From positions 62,001 to 126,000 of the forward strand of contig NZ_JMIR01000012.1 of the NCBI RefSeq assembly GCF_000714935.1: a stretch of DNA of 64,000 nt, in the 5' to 3' direction. The stretch comes from Tumebacillus flagellatus. Its GTDB lineage: Bacteria; Bacillota; Bacilli; Tumebacillales; Tumebacillaceae. Positions 8,193 through 17,212 of the stretch are shown here, in pieces. Each line of letters opens with the position of its first letter. Within the stretch, counting starts at the first letter, position 1. A model generated the notes under the pieces. That model was not told where the DNA came from, searched no databases, and saw nothing but the letters and a program-made list of their open reading frames with translations. The position numbers and the translations under genes were made by a program.

Positions 8193-8229
8193 AAGCCTCC
8201 CATACCCGAGGGTCTGGGAGGCTTTTTCT
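8193..8229. terminator. Bidirectional terminator between peptide gene and radical SAM gene
   Basis: AAGCCTCCCA and TGGGAGGCTT pair and are followed by TTTTCTTT. The hairpin lies between two converging genes. Confidence 0.85.
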
Positions 8230-8234
8230 TTGGG

Positions 8235-9503
8235 TTACGCGCGGTTGCGGCGCATCTGTTCCGGCGGAACGTGCGTGAACGAACCGATCACCGTGTTCGG
8301 GCACTCTTGGCGGAAGATGTCGAGCATGGTCTTCATGCCGAGCAGTTCGCCGCGCTGTTTCGGGATGTGTTGCAAGTACCATTCCGGGTCGATGTTCAAG
8401 TTGCGCATCTGAATCAATTTGACGTTGTTTGCGTTGACGAAGTCGACCATCGCTTCGATCTCTTCTTCGCGGTCGGTGACGCCGGGGAAGATCAGATAGT
8501 TGATCGACGTGTAGACGCCCTTGTCCGCCGCGTACTTCAGCGAACGGCCGACGTTTTCCACGCCGTACAGACGCGGGCGGTAGTAAGCGTTGTAATGATC
8601 GTCGAGCGCCGAAATCGTCGAGACCCGCATCAGGTCGAGGCCGGCGTCGGTGATCAGCTTGATCATGTCGGTGAGACCGGCGTTGGTGTTGATGTTGATG
8701 AAACCGCGGTCCGTTTCAGCGCGCACGCGGCGGATCGCTTCGGCGATGTCGACGCCGCGCGTGGACGGTTCGCCCTCGCAGCCCTGGCCAAACGAGATGA
8801 TCGCGTCCTGCCCGGCGGTGTTCAAGTGGTGAAGCATCAACTGCACCATCTCGTCGACCGTCGGCTTGAAGTCCAAGCGCGTTTGCGGAGACGGGAACGG
8901 CGAGTCGTCCGGCTGCTCGGAGATGCAGCCGACACAGCCGGCGTTGCAGGTCATCGAGACCGGCAGCGACCCTTCCCAACGTTCGAGGAACGTGTTGCGC
9001 GACGTCAAGCAGCCGTATTCGAGCGCACACTTGGTCAAGTGTTGCCAGATGCGGTTCTCCGGGTAGAGCGTCGTGATTTTTTGCACGGCGGATTCGACTT
9101 TGTCGTCCGGAGCGGAGAGCGGGTTCCACTTGTCCGGATCATCGCTCGCTTCGGCTGCGACGTAGAATCCGTCCTCCATCCAGACGACCGCCGTGTAGCC
9201 GAACAGCGGCCACGTTTCGCTTTCGTCCTTCTTGGCGTAGGCGGGCAGGAGCAAGCGCGTGAAGCCCTGCGGCAACAGCGCGCCGACCGCCGAGTACTCT
9301 TCGGGGAGCGCGATCGTCTTGCCGGTGTCCGGGTCGACGCCCAGAGCGCGCGCGCCCGGCAGCGAGACGAGCGTCGCGCCTTCCGGGAGCGGAATCAGTT
9401 CTTGCGGGTAGATATCGGTGAGGAACTCTCCGTTGCGGCCGAGGGCCAACAGATCGGAGTGATCGTAGATTTGTCCTTTGGAATCTGCATACACGAGATG
9501 CAT
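8235..9503 (-). CDS. Radical SAM protein of unknown substrate
   Basis: The 422-residue protein carries the radical SAM cluster motif CNAGCVGC (Cys186, Cys190, Cys193), followed by a TIM-barrel-like region with the GQGCEGEPS and ININTNAGL stretches. The first 180 residues form an extra domain without a motif I recognise. No C-terminal SPASM cysteines are present, which argues against a typical peptide-maturing enzyme. GAGGG precedes the ATG by nine bases. It sits downstream of rho on the same strand and converges on the signal-peptide gene; a link to that peptide cannot be shown. Confidence 0.88.
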   Translation of the reverse strand: MHLVYADSKGQIYDHSDLLALGRNGEFLTDIYPQELIPLPEGATLVSLPGARALGVDPDTGKTIALPEEYSAVGALLPQGFTRLLLPAYAKKDESETWPLFGYTAVVWMEDGFYVAAEASDDPDKWNPLSAPDDKVESAVQKITTLYPENRIWQHLTKCALEYGCLTSRNTFLERWEGSLPVSMTCNAGCVGCISEQPDDSPFPSPQTRLDFKPTVDEMVQLMLHHLNTAGQDAIISFGQGCEGEPSTRGVDIAEAIRRVRAETDRGFININTNAGLTDMIKLITDAGLDLMRVSTISALDDHYNAYYRPRLYGVENVGRSLKYAADKGVYTSINYLIFPGVTDREEEIEAMVDFVNANNVKLIQMRNLNIDPEWYLQHIPKQRGELLGMKTMLDIFRQECPNTVIGSFTHVPPEQMRRNRA

Positions 9504-9551
9504 GGAGTGTTTCCCTCATTTCTTTGTCGCCTGTGCACTATTCTAACACAA

Positions 9552-9578
9552 AGAACCGAATGCATGCGCATCCGGTTC
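9552..9578 (-). terminator. Weak hairpin after rho
   Basis: GAACCGgATGC and GCATtCGGTTC (minus strand) form an imperfect stem followed by TTTGTG just after the rho stop. The T-tract is poor, so termination is probably partial and the radical SAM gene may receive read-through. Confidence 0.45.
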
Positions 9579-9588
9579 CTTCTCATGC

Positions 9589-10863
9589 TTAGGCTTGTTC
9601 GTTCAATTGTTTCTGTTCCTTCTGCCCCTCGACGCCCGCCATAAACTCGTCGTTGGTCGGGGTTTTTTTGAGTTGGCGCAAGAGCACTTCGGTGAAGTCC
9701 GAGTTGTCGCTCATCGACTTGCGCATCGCCCAAATCTTATCGAGGTGCTCCGGTTCCATCAGCAGTTCTTCGCGGCGGGTGCCCGACTTGCGGATGTCGA
9801 TCGCCGGGAAGATGCGCTTCTCCGCCAGCTTGCGGTCGAGTTGCAGTTCCATGTTGCCCGTGCCCTTGAACTCCTCGTAAATCACATCGTCCATCCGCGA
9901 ACCGGTTTCCACCAGCGCCGTCGCGAGGATGGTCAGCGACCCGCCCTCTTCGATGTTGCGCGCCGCGCCGAAGAAACGCTTCGGGCGGTGGAACGCCGCC
10001 GGATCGATACCGCCGGACAAAGTGCGGCCGGACGGCGGGATGACGAGGTTGTACGCGCGGGTCAGACGGGTAATCGAATCGACGAGAATCACAACGTCCT
10101 TGCCGTGCTCCACGAGACGCATCGCTCGCTCCAAGACCATCTCCGCCACCTTGATATGATGCTCCGGCACTTCATCGAACGTGGACGCCACGACTTCTGC
10201 TTTGACGGAGCGCTGCATGTCGGTGACTTCCTCGGGGCGCTCGTCGATCAAGAGGACGAACAGCTCGGCTTGCGGGTGGTTGGTGGTGATCGAGTTGGCA
10301 ATTTCCTTGAGCAGGAGGGTTTTCCCGGCCTTGGGCGGTGCGACGATCAAACCGCGCTGGCCGAAGCCGACCGGAGAGAGCAGGTCGATAATGCGGGTGG
10401 AGATTTTTTCCGGGGAGGTTTCCATCTGGATCTTGCGTGTCGGGAACAGCGGGGTCAGCGCCGGGAAGTGGATGCGCTCCGCCGCCTGCTCCGGTGTCAT
10501 GCCGTTGACGGCTTCCACTTGGAGCAGGCCGAAGTAGCGCTCGTTCTCCTTGGGCTTGCGCACTTTGCCGGAGACGCGGTCGCCGGTGCGCAAGTCAAAG
10601 CGGCGAATCTGCGATGCCGCCACGTAAATGTCTTCGGAGGAAGGCAAATAACCGGTGGGACGCAGGAACCCGTAGCCGTCCTGCATGATCTCAAGCACGC
10701 CTTCCGCAAACAGCAGGCCCTCTTCTTCGGCTTGGGCGCGGAGGATGGCGAAGACCAGTTCCTTTTTCTTGAGCGTACCGTAGTACGGGATTTCAAATTG
10801 CTTGGCCAACTTGTATAAGTCGGGCAGTTTCATGTCTTCCAATTCGTTCATGTTCATGGGCAA
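9589..10863 (-). CDS. rho: Transcription termination factor Rho
   Basis: This 424-residue hexameric RNA-DNA helicase has the Rho N-terminal helical domain (residues 5-48), the RNA-binding cold-shock-like domain (GYGFLRP near 64-69), Walker A APPKAGKT at 175-182, and the Rho-type [14 protein letters not shown] and Q/R-loop regions. There is no long insertion. Starts at TTG 10863, ATG 10857 and ATG 10851 are all close together; the AAGGTGA site fits the TTG best. A TATAAT box lies at 10907-10912 on the minus strand. The genomic position next to glpX matches Bacillus. Confidence 0.96.
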   Translation of the reverse strand: MPMNMNELEDMKLPDLYKLAKQFEIPYYGTLKKKELVFAILRAQAEEEGLLFAEGVLEIMQDGYGFLRPTGYLPSSEDIYVAASQIRRFDLRTGDRVSGKVRKPKENERYFGLLQVEAVNGMTPEQAAERIHFPALTPLFPTRKIQMETSPEKISTRIIDLLSPVGFGQRGLIVAPPKAGKTLLLKEIANSITTNHPQAELFVLLIDERPEEVTDMQRSVKAEVVASTFDEVPEHHIKVAEMVLERAMRLVEHGKDVVILVDSITRLTRAYNLVIPPSGRTLSGGIDPAAFHRPKRFFGAARNIEEGGSLTILATALVETGSRMDDVIYEEFKGTGNMELQLDRKLAEKRIFPAIDIRKSGTRREELLMEPEHLDKIWAMRKSMSDNSDFTEVLLRQLKKTPTNDEFMAGVEGQKEQKQLNEQA

Positions 10864-10991
10864 GGAACCGTCACCTTCAATTCAAATTCAGTCCTAAATA
10901 TCCTTTATTATACCACTTTTCCCGCCCATGAACTCGTGTATGCAAAAATTATTCTAATTAAACTTCGCTTACATCCCCCGCCAAACAGGCG

Positions 10992-11960
10992 TTAGACCAT
11001 CACGAGATGCGGTTTTTGTTCGAGGTTGTGGCGAGCGTCGACGAAGCGCACGGTGCCCGTCTTGGCGCGCATGACGACCGAGTGCGTGGTGGAAATCGAG
11101 TTGCCGAGGAAGCGCACGCCCTTGAGCAGTTCGCCGTCGGTGACGCCGGTCGCGGCAAAAATCGCGTCGTCGCCTTTGACGAGGTCGTCGAGCAGCAGGA
11201 TTTTGTGCGGGTCTTCGAGGCCCATCGAGATGCAGCGCTCCACTTCCGCTTCGTTCTCCGGCTTCAGACGGCCTTGGAACTCTCCGCCCAGGCATTTGAT
11301 CGCCGCCGCTGCCAAGACGCCTTCCGGAGCGCCGCCGGAGCCGAACATGATGTCCACGCCGGTCTCTTCAAAGCAAGTGTTGATCGCCGCGGCGACGTCG
11401 CCGTCGGAGATCAGTTTGATCCGGGCGCCCGCCGAGCGGATCTCTTCGATCAGCGCGCCGTGGCGCTCGCGGTCGAGGAGAGTGGCGACGACGTCCGAGA
11501 CTTTCTTATTCGACGCTTTGGCGACGGCCTCGAGGTTTTCCTTGACGGTGGCGTCGAGGTGCACGAGTCCCTTGGCGCGCGGGCCGACCGCCAGCTTTTC
11601 CATGTACATGTCGGGTGCGTGCAACAGGGTGCCTTTCGGAGCGACGGCAACGACGGTCAAGCCGTTCCACAGCCCCTTGGCGACGATGTTCGTGCCTTCC
11701 AGCGGATCGACGGCAACGTCGAGCTTCGGCCCCCAGCCGGCGCCCAAACGCTCCCCGATGTAGAGCATCGGAGCCTCGTCCATCTCGCCTTCGCCGATGA
11801 CGACGGTCCCTTTCATGTTGACCGAATCAAACATCGCCCGCATCGCGGTGGTCGCGGCGTTGTCCGCTTCGTTTTTCTTGCCCGACCCGACCCAGCGTGC
11901 GGCGGCGAGGGCTGCTGCTTCGGTGACGCGTACGATCTCAAGCGCAAGTTCACGTTCCAT
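10992..11960 (-). CDS. glpX: Fructose-1,6-bisphosphatase, class II (GlpX)
   Basis: The 322-residue protein matches class II FBPase, which hydrolyses fructose-1,6-bisphosphate in gluconeogenesis. It has the N-terminus [20 protein letters not shown], the metal-site motif [15 protein letters not shown] (residues 56-70) and DPLEGT. The length is normal. It lies upstream of rho on the same strand as in Bacillus, where murAB is also present; murAB is absent here. Its promoter region contains an inverted repeat shared with the divergent metallopeptidase. Confidence 0.95.
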   Translation of the reverse strand: MERELALEIVRVTEAAALAAARWVGSGKKNEADNAATTAMRAMFDSVNMKGTVVIGEGEMDEAPMLYIGERLGAGWGPKLDVAVDPLEGTNIVAKGLWNGLTVVAVAPKGTLLHAPDMYMEKLAVGPRAKGLVHLDATVKENLEAVAKASNKKVSDVVATLLDRERHGALIEEIRSAGARIKLISDGDVAAAINTCFEETGVDIMFGSGGAPEGVLAAAAIKCLGGEFQGRLKPENEAEVERCISMGLEDPHKILLLDDLVKGDDAIFAATGVTDGELLKGVRFLGNSISTTHSVVMRAKTGTVRFVDARHNLEQKPHLVMV

Positions 11961-12001
11961 CTATGAGGTCATCTCCGTTTCGTGTGCGTTCTTTCGCCAA
12001 C

Positions 12002-12032
12002 ATTATAGCACATTGGCGGTAATGTGTTATAC
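12002..12032. promoter_or_regulatory. Inverted repeat between divergent glpX and peptidase genes
   Basis: TATA-g-CACATT, a GGCGGT spacer and AATGTG-t-TATA form a 28-base inverted repeat (12004-12031). The left end overlaps a minus-strand TATAAT (12002-12007) for glpX; the right end overlaps a TTATAC-like -10 for the plus-strand gene. This is the geometry of a shared operator over face-to-face promoters. The regulator is unknown. Confidence 0.5.
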
Positions 12033-12106
12033 CATTTTATGCAGGAGAGCTTGTCAATCTTGTCGAAGTGGGTTGGGCTTGGATTGGAACGGATGGAGGC
12101 GGCAAG

Positions 12107-13621
12107 ATGCGACGGAAGCGTCTGGGGTTGTGGTTGTATTCGATGATGTTGACGCTGTTGTCGACGCTGGTGATCTTGGGCATCGTGCTGCGTCCGCCGG
12201 AGGGGTGGACGCCGGTGTTGAAAGAGACGTACCACCGCTGGTTTGGGGAGAAGCCGTTGCAGGTTCAGCCCTTGACGGCTCCGACGCCGCATGAGTCGTC
12301 GTACGCGATCAAAGCGTACTGGGACGAGGGCAAGCGGTTGATCACCGCCGAAGAGACGGTGACTTTGCCGCAGTTGCAGTTGGACGGAATCCCCTTCTAT
12401 TTATATACCCCTGCTGGTGCCTTGCAAATTCGCGACGTGAAATTGAACGGACAAGCGGTGAAGTTCGACGTGAACGACTCGCAGTTGACCGTGCAAGCCG
12501 CCCCCGCGAGCGGGCCGCAGACGGTGACGCTGACGTTTGACGTGACGGTGCCGGAAAGCGCGAAACGGTTTGGGATCTATAAGGGCGTAGCGACGATGTG
12601 TTATTGGTATCCGGTGCTCGCCGTCGAGCGCGACGGGAAATGGATGCCGCGTCCCGATTCTCTTGGGTTTGGCGACCCGTTCCTCATGGATTTGGGGAAC
12701 TACCGGATCGAGTGGAACGCGCCCGCCGGCTACAAGTGGTACGGCTCGGGGCAGAAACTTTCGGAAACTGCGGCGGACGGCGGGCGCGTCGTGTCGGTGT
12801 GGCAAGCGGAGAAAGTCCGCAATTTTGCGCTGGTCGGCGGGCGCGGATTTCAAGAGGCGGCGTTTGAGACGGGGTACGGGACGCACGTCGTCGTGGCGAC
12901 GGTCGATCCGGCGAAGCTCGCACAGACGGTGGAGTTGGCGCGGTCGGCGGTGAGTACGTATTCCCAAGACGTGGGGATCGATCCGAATCCGGTGCTGACG
13001 GTGCTGGAGTTGCCAAGCGGAACGATCTATGCGCATGAGTTGCCGAACTTGGCGCTTTTTTCGGAGGACTTGTGGGGGTATGACGATCCACAGCATTGGA
13101 TAGCGCATGAGATCGGGCATGTGTGGTTTTACAACACCGTGGGGAATTACGAAGCGGAGACGCCGTGGTTGGACGAGGGGTTGGCGGATTACCTGGCGCT
13201 GATCGAGATGGAGACGCGGCAAGGCGAGGGGGCTTATCAGAACTGGATCGCAGAGTATTGGCAGCGTTTCAAAGCGGGCGACACGTACTCGCCGTACAAG
13301 CCCGGCACTTCCGCCGGGGTGCTGAACGGGCAGACCGCCGTTCCGTACGGGTCGTATGCCACGTCGCAGGCGCATTATTACTACAGCTATCTGCGTCCGA
13401 TCTTGATGTACCATGACTTGCGGAGTCAGATGGGGGACGAGAAGTTTTTCAAGTTCCTGAAGCAGTATTACATTAAGAACGCGCAGAAGACTGCCACGCG
13501 CGCCGATTTGGAGCAAGCGCTGGATGACATTGATCCGGCGATGGTCGCGAGGATGAAGCTCTGGCTGGATACGCCCAACGAGCAGTTGATCTCTCAGGTG
13601 AAAGCGGCGTTCGGCGGGTAG
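12107..13621 (+). CDS. Membrane-anchored M1-like metallopeptidase
   Basis: The 504-residue protein has one N-terminal membrane segment (LWLYSMMLTLLSTLVILGIV) and then an extracellular M1-type aminopeptidase fold. HEIGHVWF supplies the two zinc histidines and catalytic Glu, and WLDEGLADY 18 residues later supplies the third zinc ligand. No GAMEN motif is obvious, so peptidase specificity is unclear; it may be a scaffold or a specialised enzyme. The ATG at 12107 is chosen over an upstream in-frame ATG because GGAGG sits seven bases ahead. It is transcribed against its neighbours. Confidence 0.85.
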   Translation: MRRKRLGLWLYSMMLTLLSTLVILGIVLRPPEGWTPVLKETYHRWFGEKPLQVQPLTAPTPHESSYAIKAYWDEGKRLITAEETVTLPQLQLDGIPFYLYTPAGALQIRDVKLNGQAVKFDVNDSQLTVQAAPASGPQTVTLTFDVTVPESAKRFGIYKGVATMCYWYPVLAVERDGKWMPRPDSLGFGDPFLMDLGNYRIEWNAPAGYKWYGSGQKLSETAADGGRVVSVWQAEKVRNFALVGGRGFQEAAFETGYGTHVVVATVDPAKLAQTVELARSAVSTYSQDVGIDPNPVLTVLELPSGTIYAHELPNLALFSEDLWGYDDPQHWIAHEIGHVWFYNTVGNYEAETPWLDEGLADYLALIEMETRQGEGAYQNWIAEYWQRFKAGDTYSPYKPGTSAGVLNGQTAVPYGSYATSQAHYYYSYLRPILMYHDLRSQMGDEKFFKFLKQYYIKNAQKTATRADLEQALDDIDPAMVARMKLWLDTPNEQLISQVKAAFGG

Positions 13622-13628
13622 GAAAAAA

Positions 13629-13761
13629 GGAACTCTCCCGCACAGGATTCCCGCAAGAAGAGGTTCTCTGCCTGCACACAAGATTCACACGAAACGAGTC
13701 TCTGCCGTACACGGGTTTCACACGAATAGATAACAGCCTGCACAGAAGTTGCTTTGGATAA
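13629..13761. repeat. Degenerate tandem repeat, period about 34 bases
   Basis: Four imperfect units follow the peptidase stop, each with a TCTC core, a CCxGCACA block and a TTCxCxCGAA-like end (approximately 13629-13659, 13660-13694, 13695-13728, 13729-13761). The terminator arm at 13791 resembles a fifth unit. No convincing gene overlaps them. Confidence 0.5.
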
Positions 13762-13788
13762 GTTGTCTCATGCGCGTGTACGCATACA

Positions 13789-13830
13789 AAAGGGTCTCTT
13801 CCGCACACAAATGCGCGGGAGAGACCCTTC
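13789..13830. terminator. Terminator, convergent (peptidase / deacetylase)
   Basis: AAAGGGTCTCTTCCGC pairs with GCGGGAGAGACCCTT. It lies just downstream of the minus-strand deacetylase stop and also faces the peptidase gene. Confidence 0.8.
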
Positions 13831-13833
13831 TTA

Positions 13834-14976
13834 TTACTTCGTTGCCGCTTTGGCGAGGTACTTCGTCATGACGTTGATCGCCACGCCGATCGCATTCTCG
13901 CTCGGTTCGATCTTGGCGTGATGCAAGCCGTACGGCGTGTCGGCTCCCAGCCAGAACATCAAGCCGGGGATTTCGGCGAGGAAATAGCCGAAGTCTTCGC
14001 CCGTCATCGCTTCCTTGGCTTCCACCAACGTCGCTTCTCCCGACTCGCGCAGCCAGTTCATGAAATCAAGCGTCACCGCTTCGTCGTTGTACACTTGGCA
14101 GTAGTTCGACCCGTAGTCGATCTCCGCCCGGCACTCAAACCCGATCTCAATCCCCTTGACCAACGCTTCGATGCGCGATTTGATCTTTGCCATCGATTCC
14201 ATCGAGAACGTCCGAATCGTCCCTTCCAAACGCGCCCGCTCGGCGATGATGTTCTGGCGGGTGCCCGCCTCAATCTTGCCGACCGTGACGACACCGGAAT
14301 CCAGCGGGTCGAGGTTGCGCGCCACGATGCTTTGCAACTGTGTCGCCAAGTGCGCCTGCGCCACCACCATGTCGTTTGCCGTATGCGGGAACGCCGCATG
14401 GCCGCCCTTGCCGATCAAGTCGATGAACAGCTCCGACGTGTTCGCAAACAAGATGCCCGGTTTGGTCGCGATGGTGCCGACCGGATACTCCGGCGCGATA
14501 TGCAACGCAAAAATCCGATCGGGACGCCACGCTTGAAACTCGTCGCTCTGCATCATCGGCAGCGCCCCGCCGGGGCCTTCCTCCGCCGGTTGGAAGAGAA
14601 ACAGCAAGTTGTCGTCCACCGCGTTCTCCGCCTGCGCGAAGTGGGTCAACACGCCAAGGCCGATCGTCATGTGCACATCGTGACCGCACGCGTGCATAAA
14701 GCCCGGATGCGTCGATTTGAACTCATACGATGTCTCTTCCGAAATCGCCAGCGCGTCCATGTCCGCGCGGTACGCCAGCGTGCGCGACGGGTTGGTGCCT
14801 TGGACCCGCACGAGGATGCCGGTGCGCCACGTCTTGACTTCCAAGCGCTCCTGCGGGAGTTTTGCGATGTAGTCAAGCAGGTACTGCTGGGTCTTGAACT
14901 CTTGGAAACCCGGTTCCGGGATCTGGTGCAGATCCCGGCGGATCTGAATGTAGCGTTCCAATTCCAAGGTCGGCAT
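13834..14976 (-). CDS. N-acetyldiaminopimelate deacetylase (M20 family)
   Basis: The 380-residue M20-type amidohydrolase has the [18 protein letters not shown] start, the metal-site motifs ACGHDVHM and [10 protein letters not shown], and the C-terminal [10 protein letters not shown]20D enzymes are generally promiscuous, but this one is 12 bases downstream of dapH, the arrangement (ykuQ-ykuR) of the acetylase branch of lysine/diaminopimelate synthesis. The reaction removes acetate from N-acetyl-LL-diaminopimelate. GGGGAGAG precedes the ATG. Confidence 0.9.
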   Translation of the reverse strand: MPTLELERYIQIRRDLHQIPEPGFQEFKTQQYLLDYIAKLPQERLEVKTWRTGILVRVQGTNPSRTLAYRADMDALAISEETSYEFKSTHPGFMHACGHDVHMTIGLGVLTHFAQAENAVDDNLLFLFQPAEEGPGGALPMMQSDEFQAWRPDRIFALHIAPEYPVGTIATKPGILFANTSELFIDLIGKGGHAAFPHTANDMVVAQAHLATQLQSIVARNLDPLDSGVVTVGKIEAGTRQNIIAERARLEGTIRTFSMESMAKIKSRIEALVKGIEIGFECRAEIDYGSNYCQVYNDEAVTLDFMNWLRESGEATLVEAKEAMTGEDFGYFLAEIPGLMFWLGADTPYGLHHAKIEPSENAIGVAINVMTKYLAKAATK

Positions 14977-14988
14977 GCGGCTCTCCCC

Positions 14989-15705
14989 TTACAGTTGACG
15001 CAGAGCTTGCATGATCTCCGTCTTGGACTTGGTTTTCGCGTCGATGTCCTTGATGATGCGCGCCGGAGCCCCTGCCACGACGACGCCCGCCGGAACGTCT
15101 TGCGTGACGACCGCGCCCGCCGCGACGACAGAGCCCTTGCCCACGCGCACGCCTTCGAGGATGACCGCGTTCGCGCCGACGAGCACGTCGTCTTCGATGA
15201 TGACCGGAGTTGCGGACGGCGGTTCCACCACGCCCGCAACAACCGCCCCTGCGCCGATGTGGCAGTTTTTGCCGATCGTACCGCGACCGCCGACGACCGC
15301 GTTCATGTCGATCATCGTGCCTTCGCCGATCACCGCGCCGATGTTGATCGAAGCGCCGAACATGATGATCGCGTTGTCGCCGATCTCCACTTGTTCGCGG
15401 ATGATCGCGCCCGGCTCGATGCGGGCTTTGATGTTTTTCATGTCGAGCAGCGGGATCGCCGAGTTGCGGCGGTCGTTTTCCACGACGTAGTCCGCAATTT
15501 TCTCACCGGCGGCGATCAGTGCCGGGCCAACTTCTTTCCAGTCGCCGAAGATCACACCGACGTTGCCGGTGATAAAAGTTTTGGTGTTTGCTCCGAAGTC
15601 GATGCTTTCGAGGTCGGTGCCTTTGATATGTACTTTAACCGGGGTTTTCTTCTCGCTTTTTTGGATGAATTCGATAATTTGGTAAGCGTCCATCATGTTG
15701 CTCAT
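14989..15705 (-). CDS. dapH: Tetrahydrodipicolinate N-acetyltransferase
   Basis: The 238-residue enzyme acetylates tetrahydrodipicolinate with acetyl-CoA, committing to the acetylase route of diaminopimelate and lysine. An N-terminal alpha/beta domain ([20 protein letters not shown]) is followed by left-handed beta-helix hexapeptide repeats from about residue 90 ([20 protein letters not shown] and [19 protein letters not shown]). I use the ATG at 15705 with AAAGGGGATC upstream rather than a TTG 21 bases earlier. In a spore former the product also feeds cell wall and dipicolinate demand. Confidence 0.95.
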   Translation of the reverse strand: MSNMMDAYQIIEFIQKSEKKTPVKVHIKGTDLESIDFGANTKTFITGNVGVIFGDWKEVGPALIAAGEKIADYVVENDRRNSAIPLLDMKNIKARIEPGAIIREQVEIGDNAIIMFGASINIGAVIGEGTMIDMNAVVGGRGTIGKNCHIGAGAVVAGVVEPPSATPVIIEDDVLVGANAVILEGVRVGKGSVVAAGAVVTQDVPAGVVVAGAPARIIKDIDAKTKSKTEIMQALRQL

Positions 15706-15755
15706 AGGTGTTTGATCCCCTTTCAAAGTGACTCACTTCGTTATCATATCACGTT

Positions 15756-16415
15756 TCATGATTTTTTGAGCCGCGACCAGCCGAACACGCCGTAGAAGAT
15801 CACGGCGATGCCGATCAATTCACCGAGCGGCAACCACTCCGGAACCCCGAGTACCGCCAACCGCCCCACCACGGAGAGAAGCACCGCTCCGGCGGCAATG
15901 AACAGGTTGCCGCTGAAACGGGACTTCCACCACGACCAGAGCGGGCCGAAGATCAAAATCAAACCTCCGACGCCGGAGAGAATCGGCGGGAACACCGAGC
16001 GGATCACCGAGCCCTTGGGCAGCGCGTTGCCGCCGATCGCCGCATCGTGATGCCCTATGACCGACGGGTCGGGCACCGCCGTCACAAGCAGGGCTGCGAG
16101 CGTCGCCATCAGCGCGATCATGATCACGAGATACACATGTCCAATCTTGCTCTTAAACAGCATGTACATCTCGCCGGCCGCCATGATCGCCACCAGCGAA
16201 ACGGCGTTGAAATAGTAGAACTTGTACATCGACGGGCTCCAGCCGTACGCCAGCGCGTAGAATTCTCCAAACGACGCGCAGGCGTACGACAACATGGAGA
16301 TCGCCCACCACAATTGGTACAGCCGCTTGCGGCCCGCATATTGCCGGAACAGCAGCACGGCGAACCACAGCGAAATCAGGGAGGCTCCCAACGGGACCCA
16401 AGAAGATGCGTTCAT
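15756..16415 (-). CDS. Integral membrane protein of unknown function
   Basis: This 219-residue protein is mostly hydrophobic with about seven predicted membrane segments (starting ASLISLWFAVLLFRQYAG and ending IGIAVIFYGVFGWSRLKKS). I do not recognise the family; no catalytic motif is visible. The ATG at 16415 is preferred because AAAGGGG lies upstream; an upstream ATG has no ribosome site. It lies between tal and dapH on the same strand but a terminator separates it from tal. Confidence 0.75.
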   Translation of the reverse strand: MNASSWVPLGASLISLWFAVLLFRQYAGRKRLYQLWWAISMLSYACASFGEFYALAYGWSPSMYKFYYFNAVSLVAIMAAGEMYMLFKSKIGHVYLVIMIALMATLAALLVTAVPDPSVIGHHDAAIGGNALPKGSVIRSVFPPILSGVGGLILIFGPLWSWWKSRFSGNLFIAAGAVLLSVVGRLAVLGVPEWLPLGELIGIAVIFYGVFGWSRLKKS

Positions 16416-16462
16416 GAACGGGTCTAGCCCCTTTCTTCGCTCCATCAGACAGATTTACACAG

Positions 16463-16499
16463 AAAAACAAGCACCTCCTAAGAACGAAGAGGTGCTTGG
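16463..16499 (-). terminator. Terminator after transaldolase
   Basis: AAGCACCTC and GAGGTGCTT form a nine-base stem with an 11-base loop followed on the minus strand by GTTTTT. It ends the fba-tal transcript. Confidence 0.8.
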
Positions 16500-16514
16500 A
16501 AGTTCACGCTTGTC

Positions 16515-17159
16515 TTATTTCTTCATGCCTTCCCAGTCTTTCAAGAAGCGCTCGATCCCGGCATCGGTGAGCGGATGCTTGACGAGAGAGGTCAGCACGT
16601 TGTAAGGCATCGTCCCGATGTGCGCACCTGCCATCGCGGCTTGGGTGACATGGATCGGATGACGGATCGACGCCGCGATGATCTCGGTGTCGATGCCGTG
16701 CACGGTGAAGATTTGCACGATATCGTTGATCAGGCCCATGCCGTCCGTCGAGATGTCGTCGAGACGACCGAGGAACGGCGAGACGAACGTTGCGCCTGCG
16801 CGCGCCGCCATCAGCGCTTGGTTCGCGGTGAAGATCAACGTGACGTTGGTTTTGATGCCGCGCTTCGCGAATTGATGGCACGCTTTCAGACCTTCCAGCG
16901 TCATCGGAAGCTTGATGGTGATGTTCGGATGGATTTCCGAGAGCTTCAGGCCCTCTTCGACCATGCCTTCCGCATCGAGAGAAATGACTTCCGCAGAGAT
17001 CGGGCCGTCGACGATTTGCACGATTTCACGCAGCATCGCGTGGAAATCGCCGCCTTCCTTCGCGACGAGCGACGGGTTGGTCGTAACGCCGGCGATGACG
17101 CCGAGTTCGTTTGCTTTTCGAATGTCTGCTACATTGGCAGTATCAAGAAAAAATTTCAC
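16515..17159 (-). CDS. tal: Transaldolase / fructose-6-phosphate aldolase-like
   Basis: The 214-residue protein is of the short transaldolase class ([32 protein letters not shown]). The Schiff-base lysine is in [13 protein letters not shown] near residue 83. It transfers dihydroxyacetone units in the non-oxidative pentose phosphate pathway. The start codon is GTG at 17157-17159 with GAGGAGGG upstream. Order spo0F-fba-tal is conserved with Bacillus. Confidence 0.94.
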   Translation of the reverse strand: MKFFLDTANVADIRKANELGVIAGVTTNPSLVAKEGGDFHAMLREIVQIVDGPISAEVISLDAEGMVEEGLKLSEIHPNITIKLPMTLEGLKACHQFAKRGIKTNVTLIFTANQALMAARAGATFVSPFLGRLDDISTDGMGLINDIVQIFTVHGIDTEIIAASIRHPIHVTQAAMAGAHIGTMPYNVLTSLVKHPLTDAGIERFLKDWEGMKK

Positions 17160-17212
17160 TGTTGAGTTCCCTCCTCACGTTCTAGAACTAGGATGTGAAA
17201 AATCCCGTTCTC

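Noticed and set aside
8082-9644. 520-codon plus-strand frame starting inside the peptide gene
   Set aside because: Shadow of the radical SAM gene; the 58-residue frame is the one with a signal peptide and ribosome site.
13473-13808. 111-codon minus-strand frame over the tandem repeat
   Set aside because: Its repeated GRDSF/RVNLV pieces only reflect the DNA repeat; it overlaps the peptidase 3' end and lacks a ribosome site.
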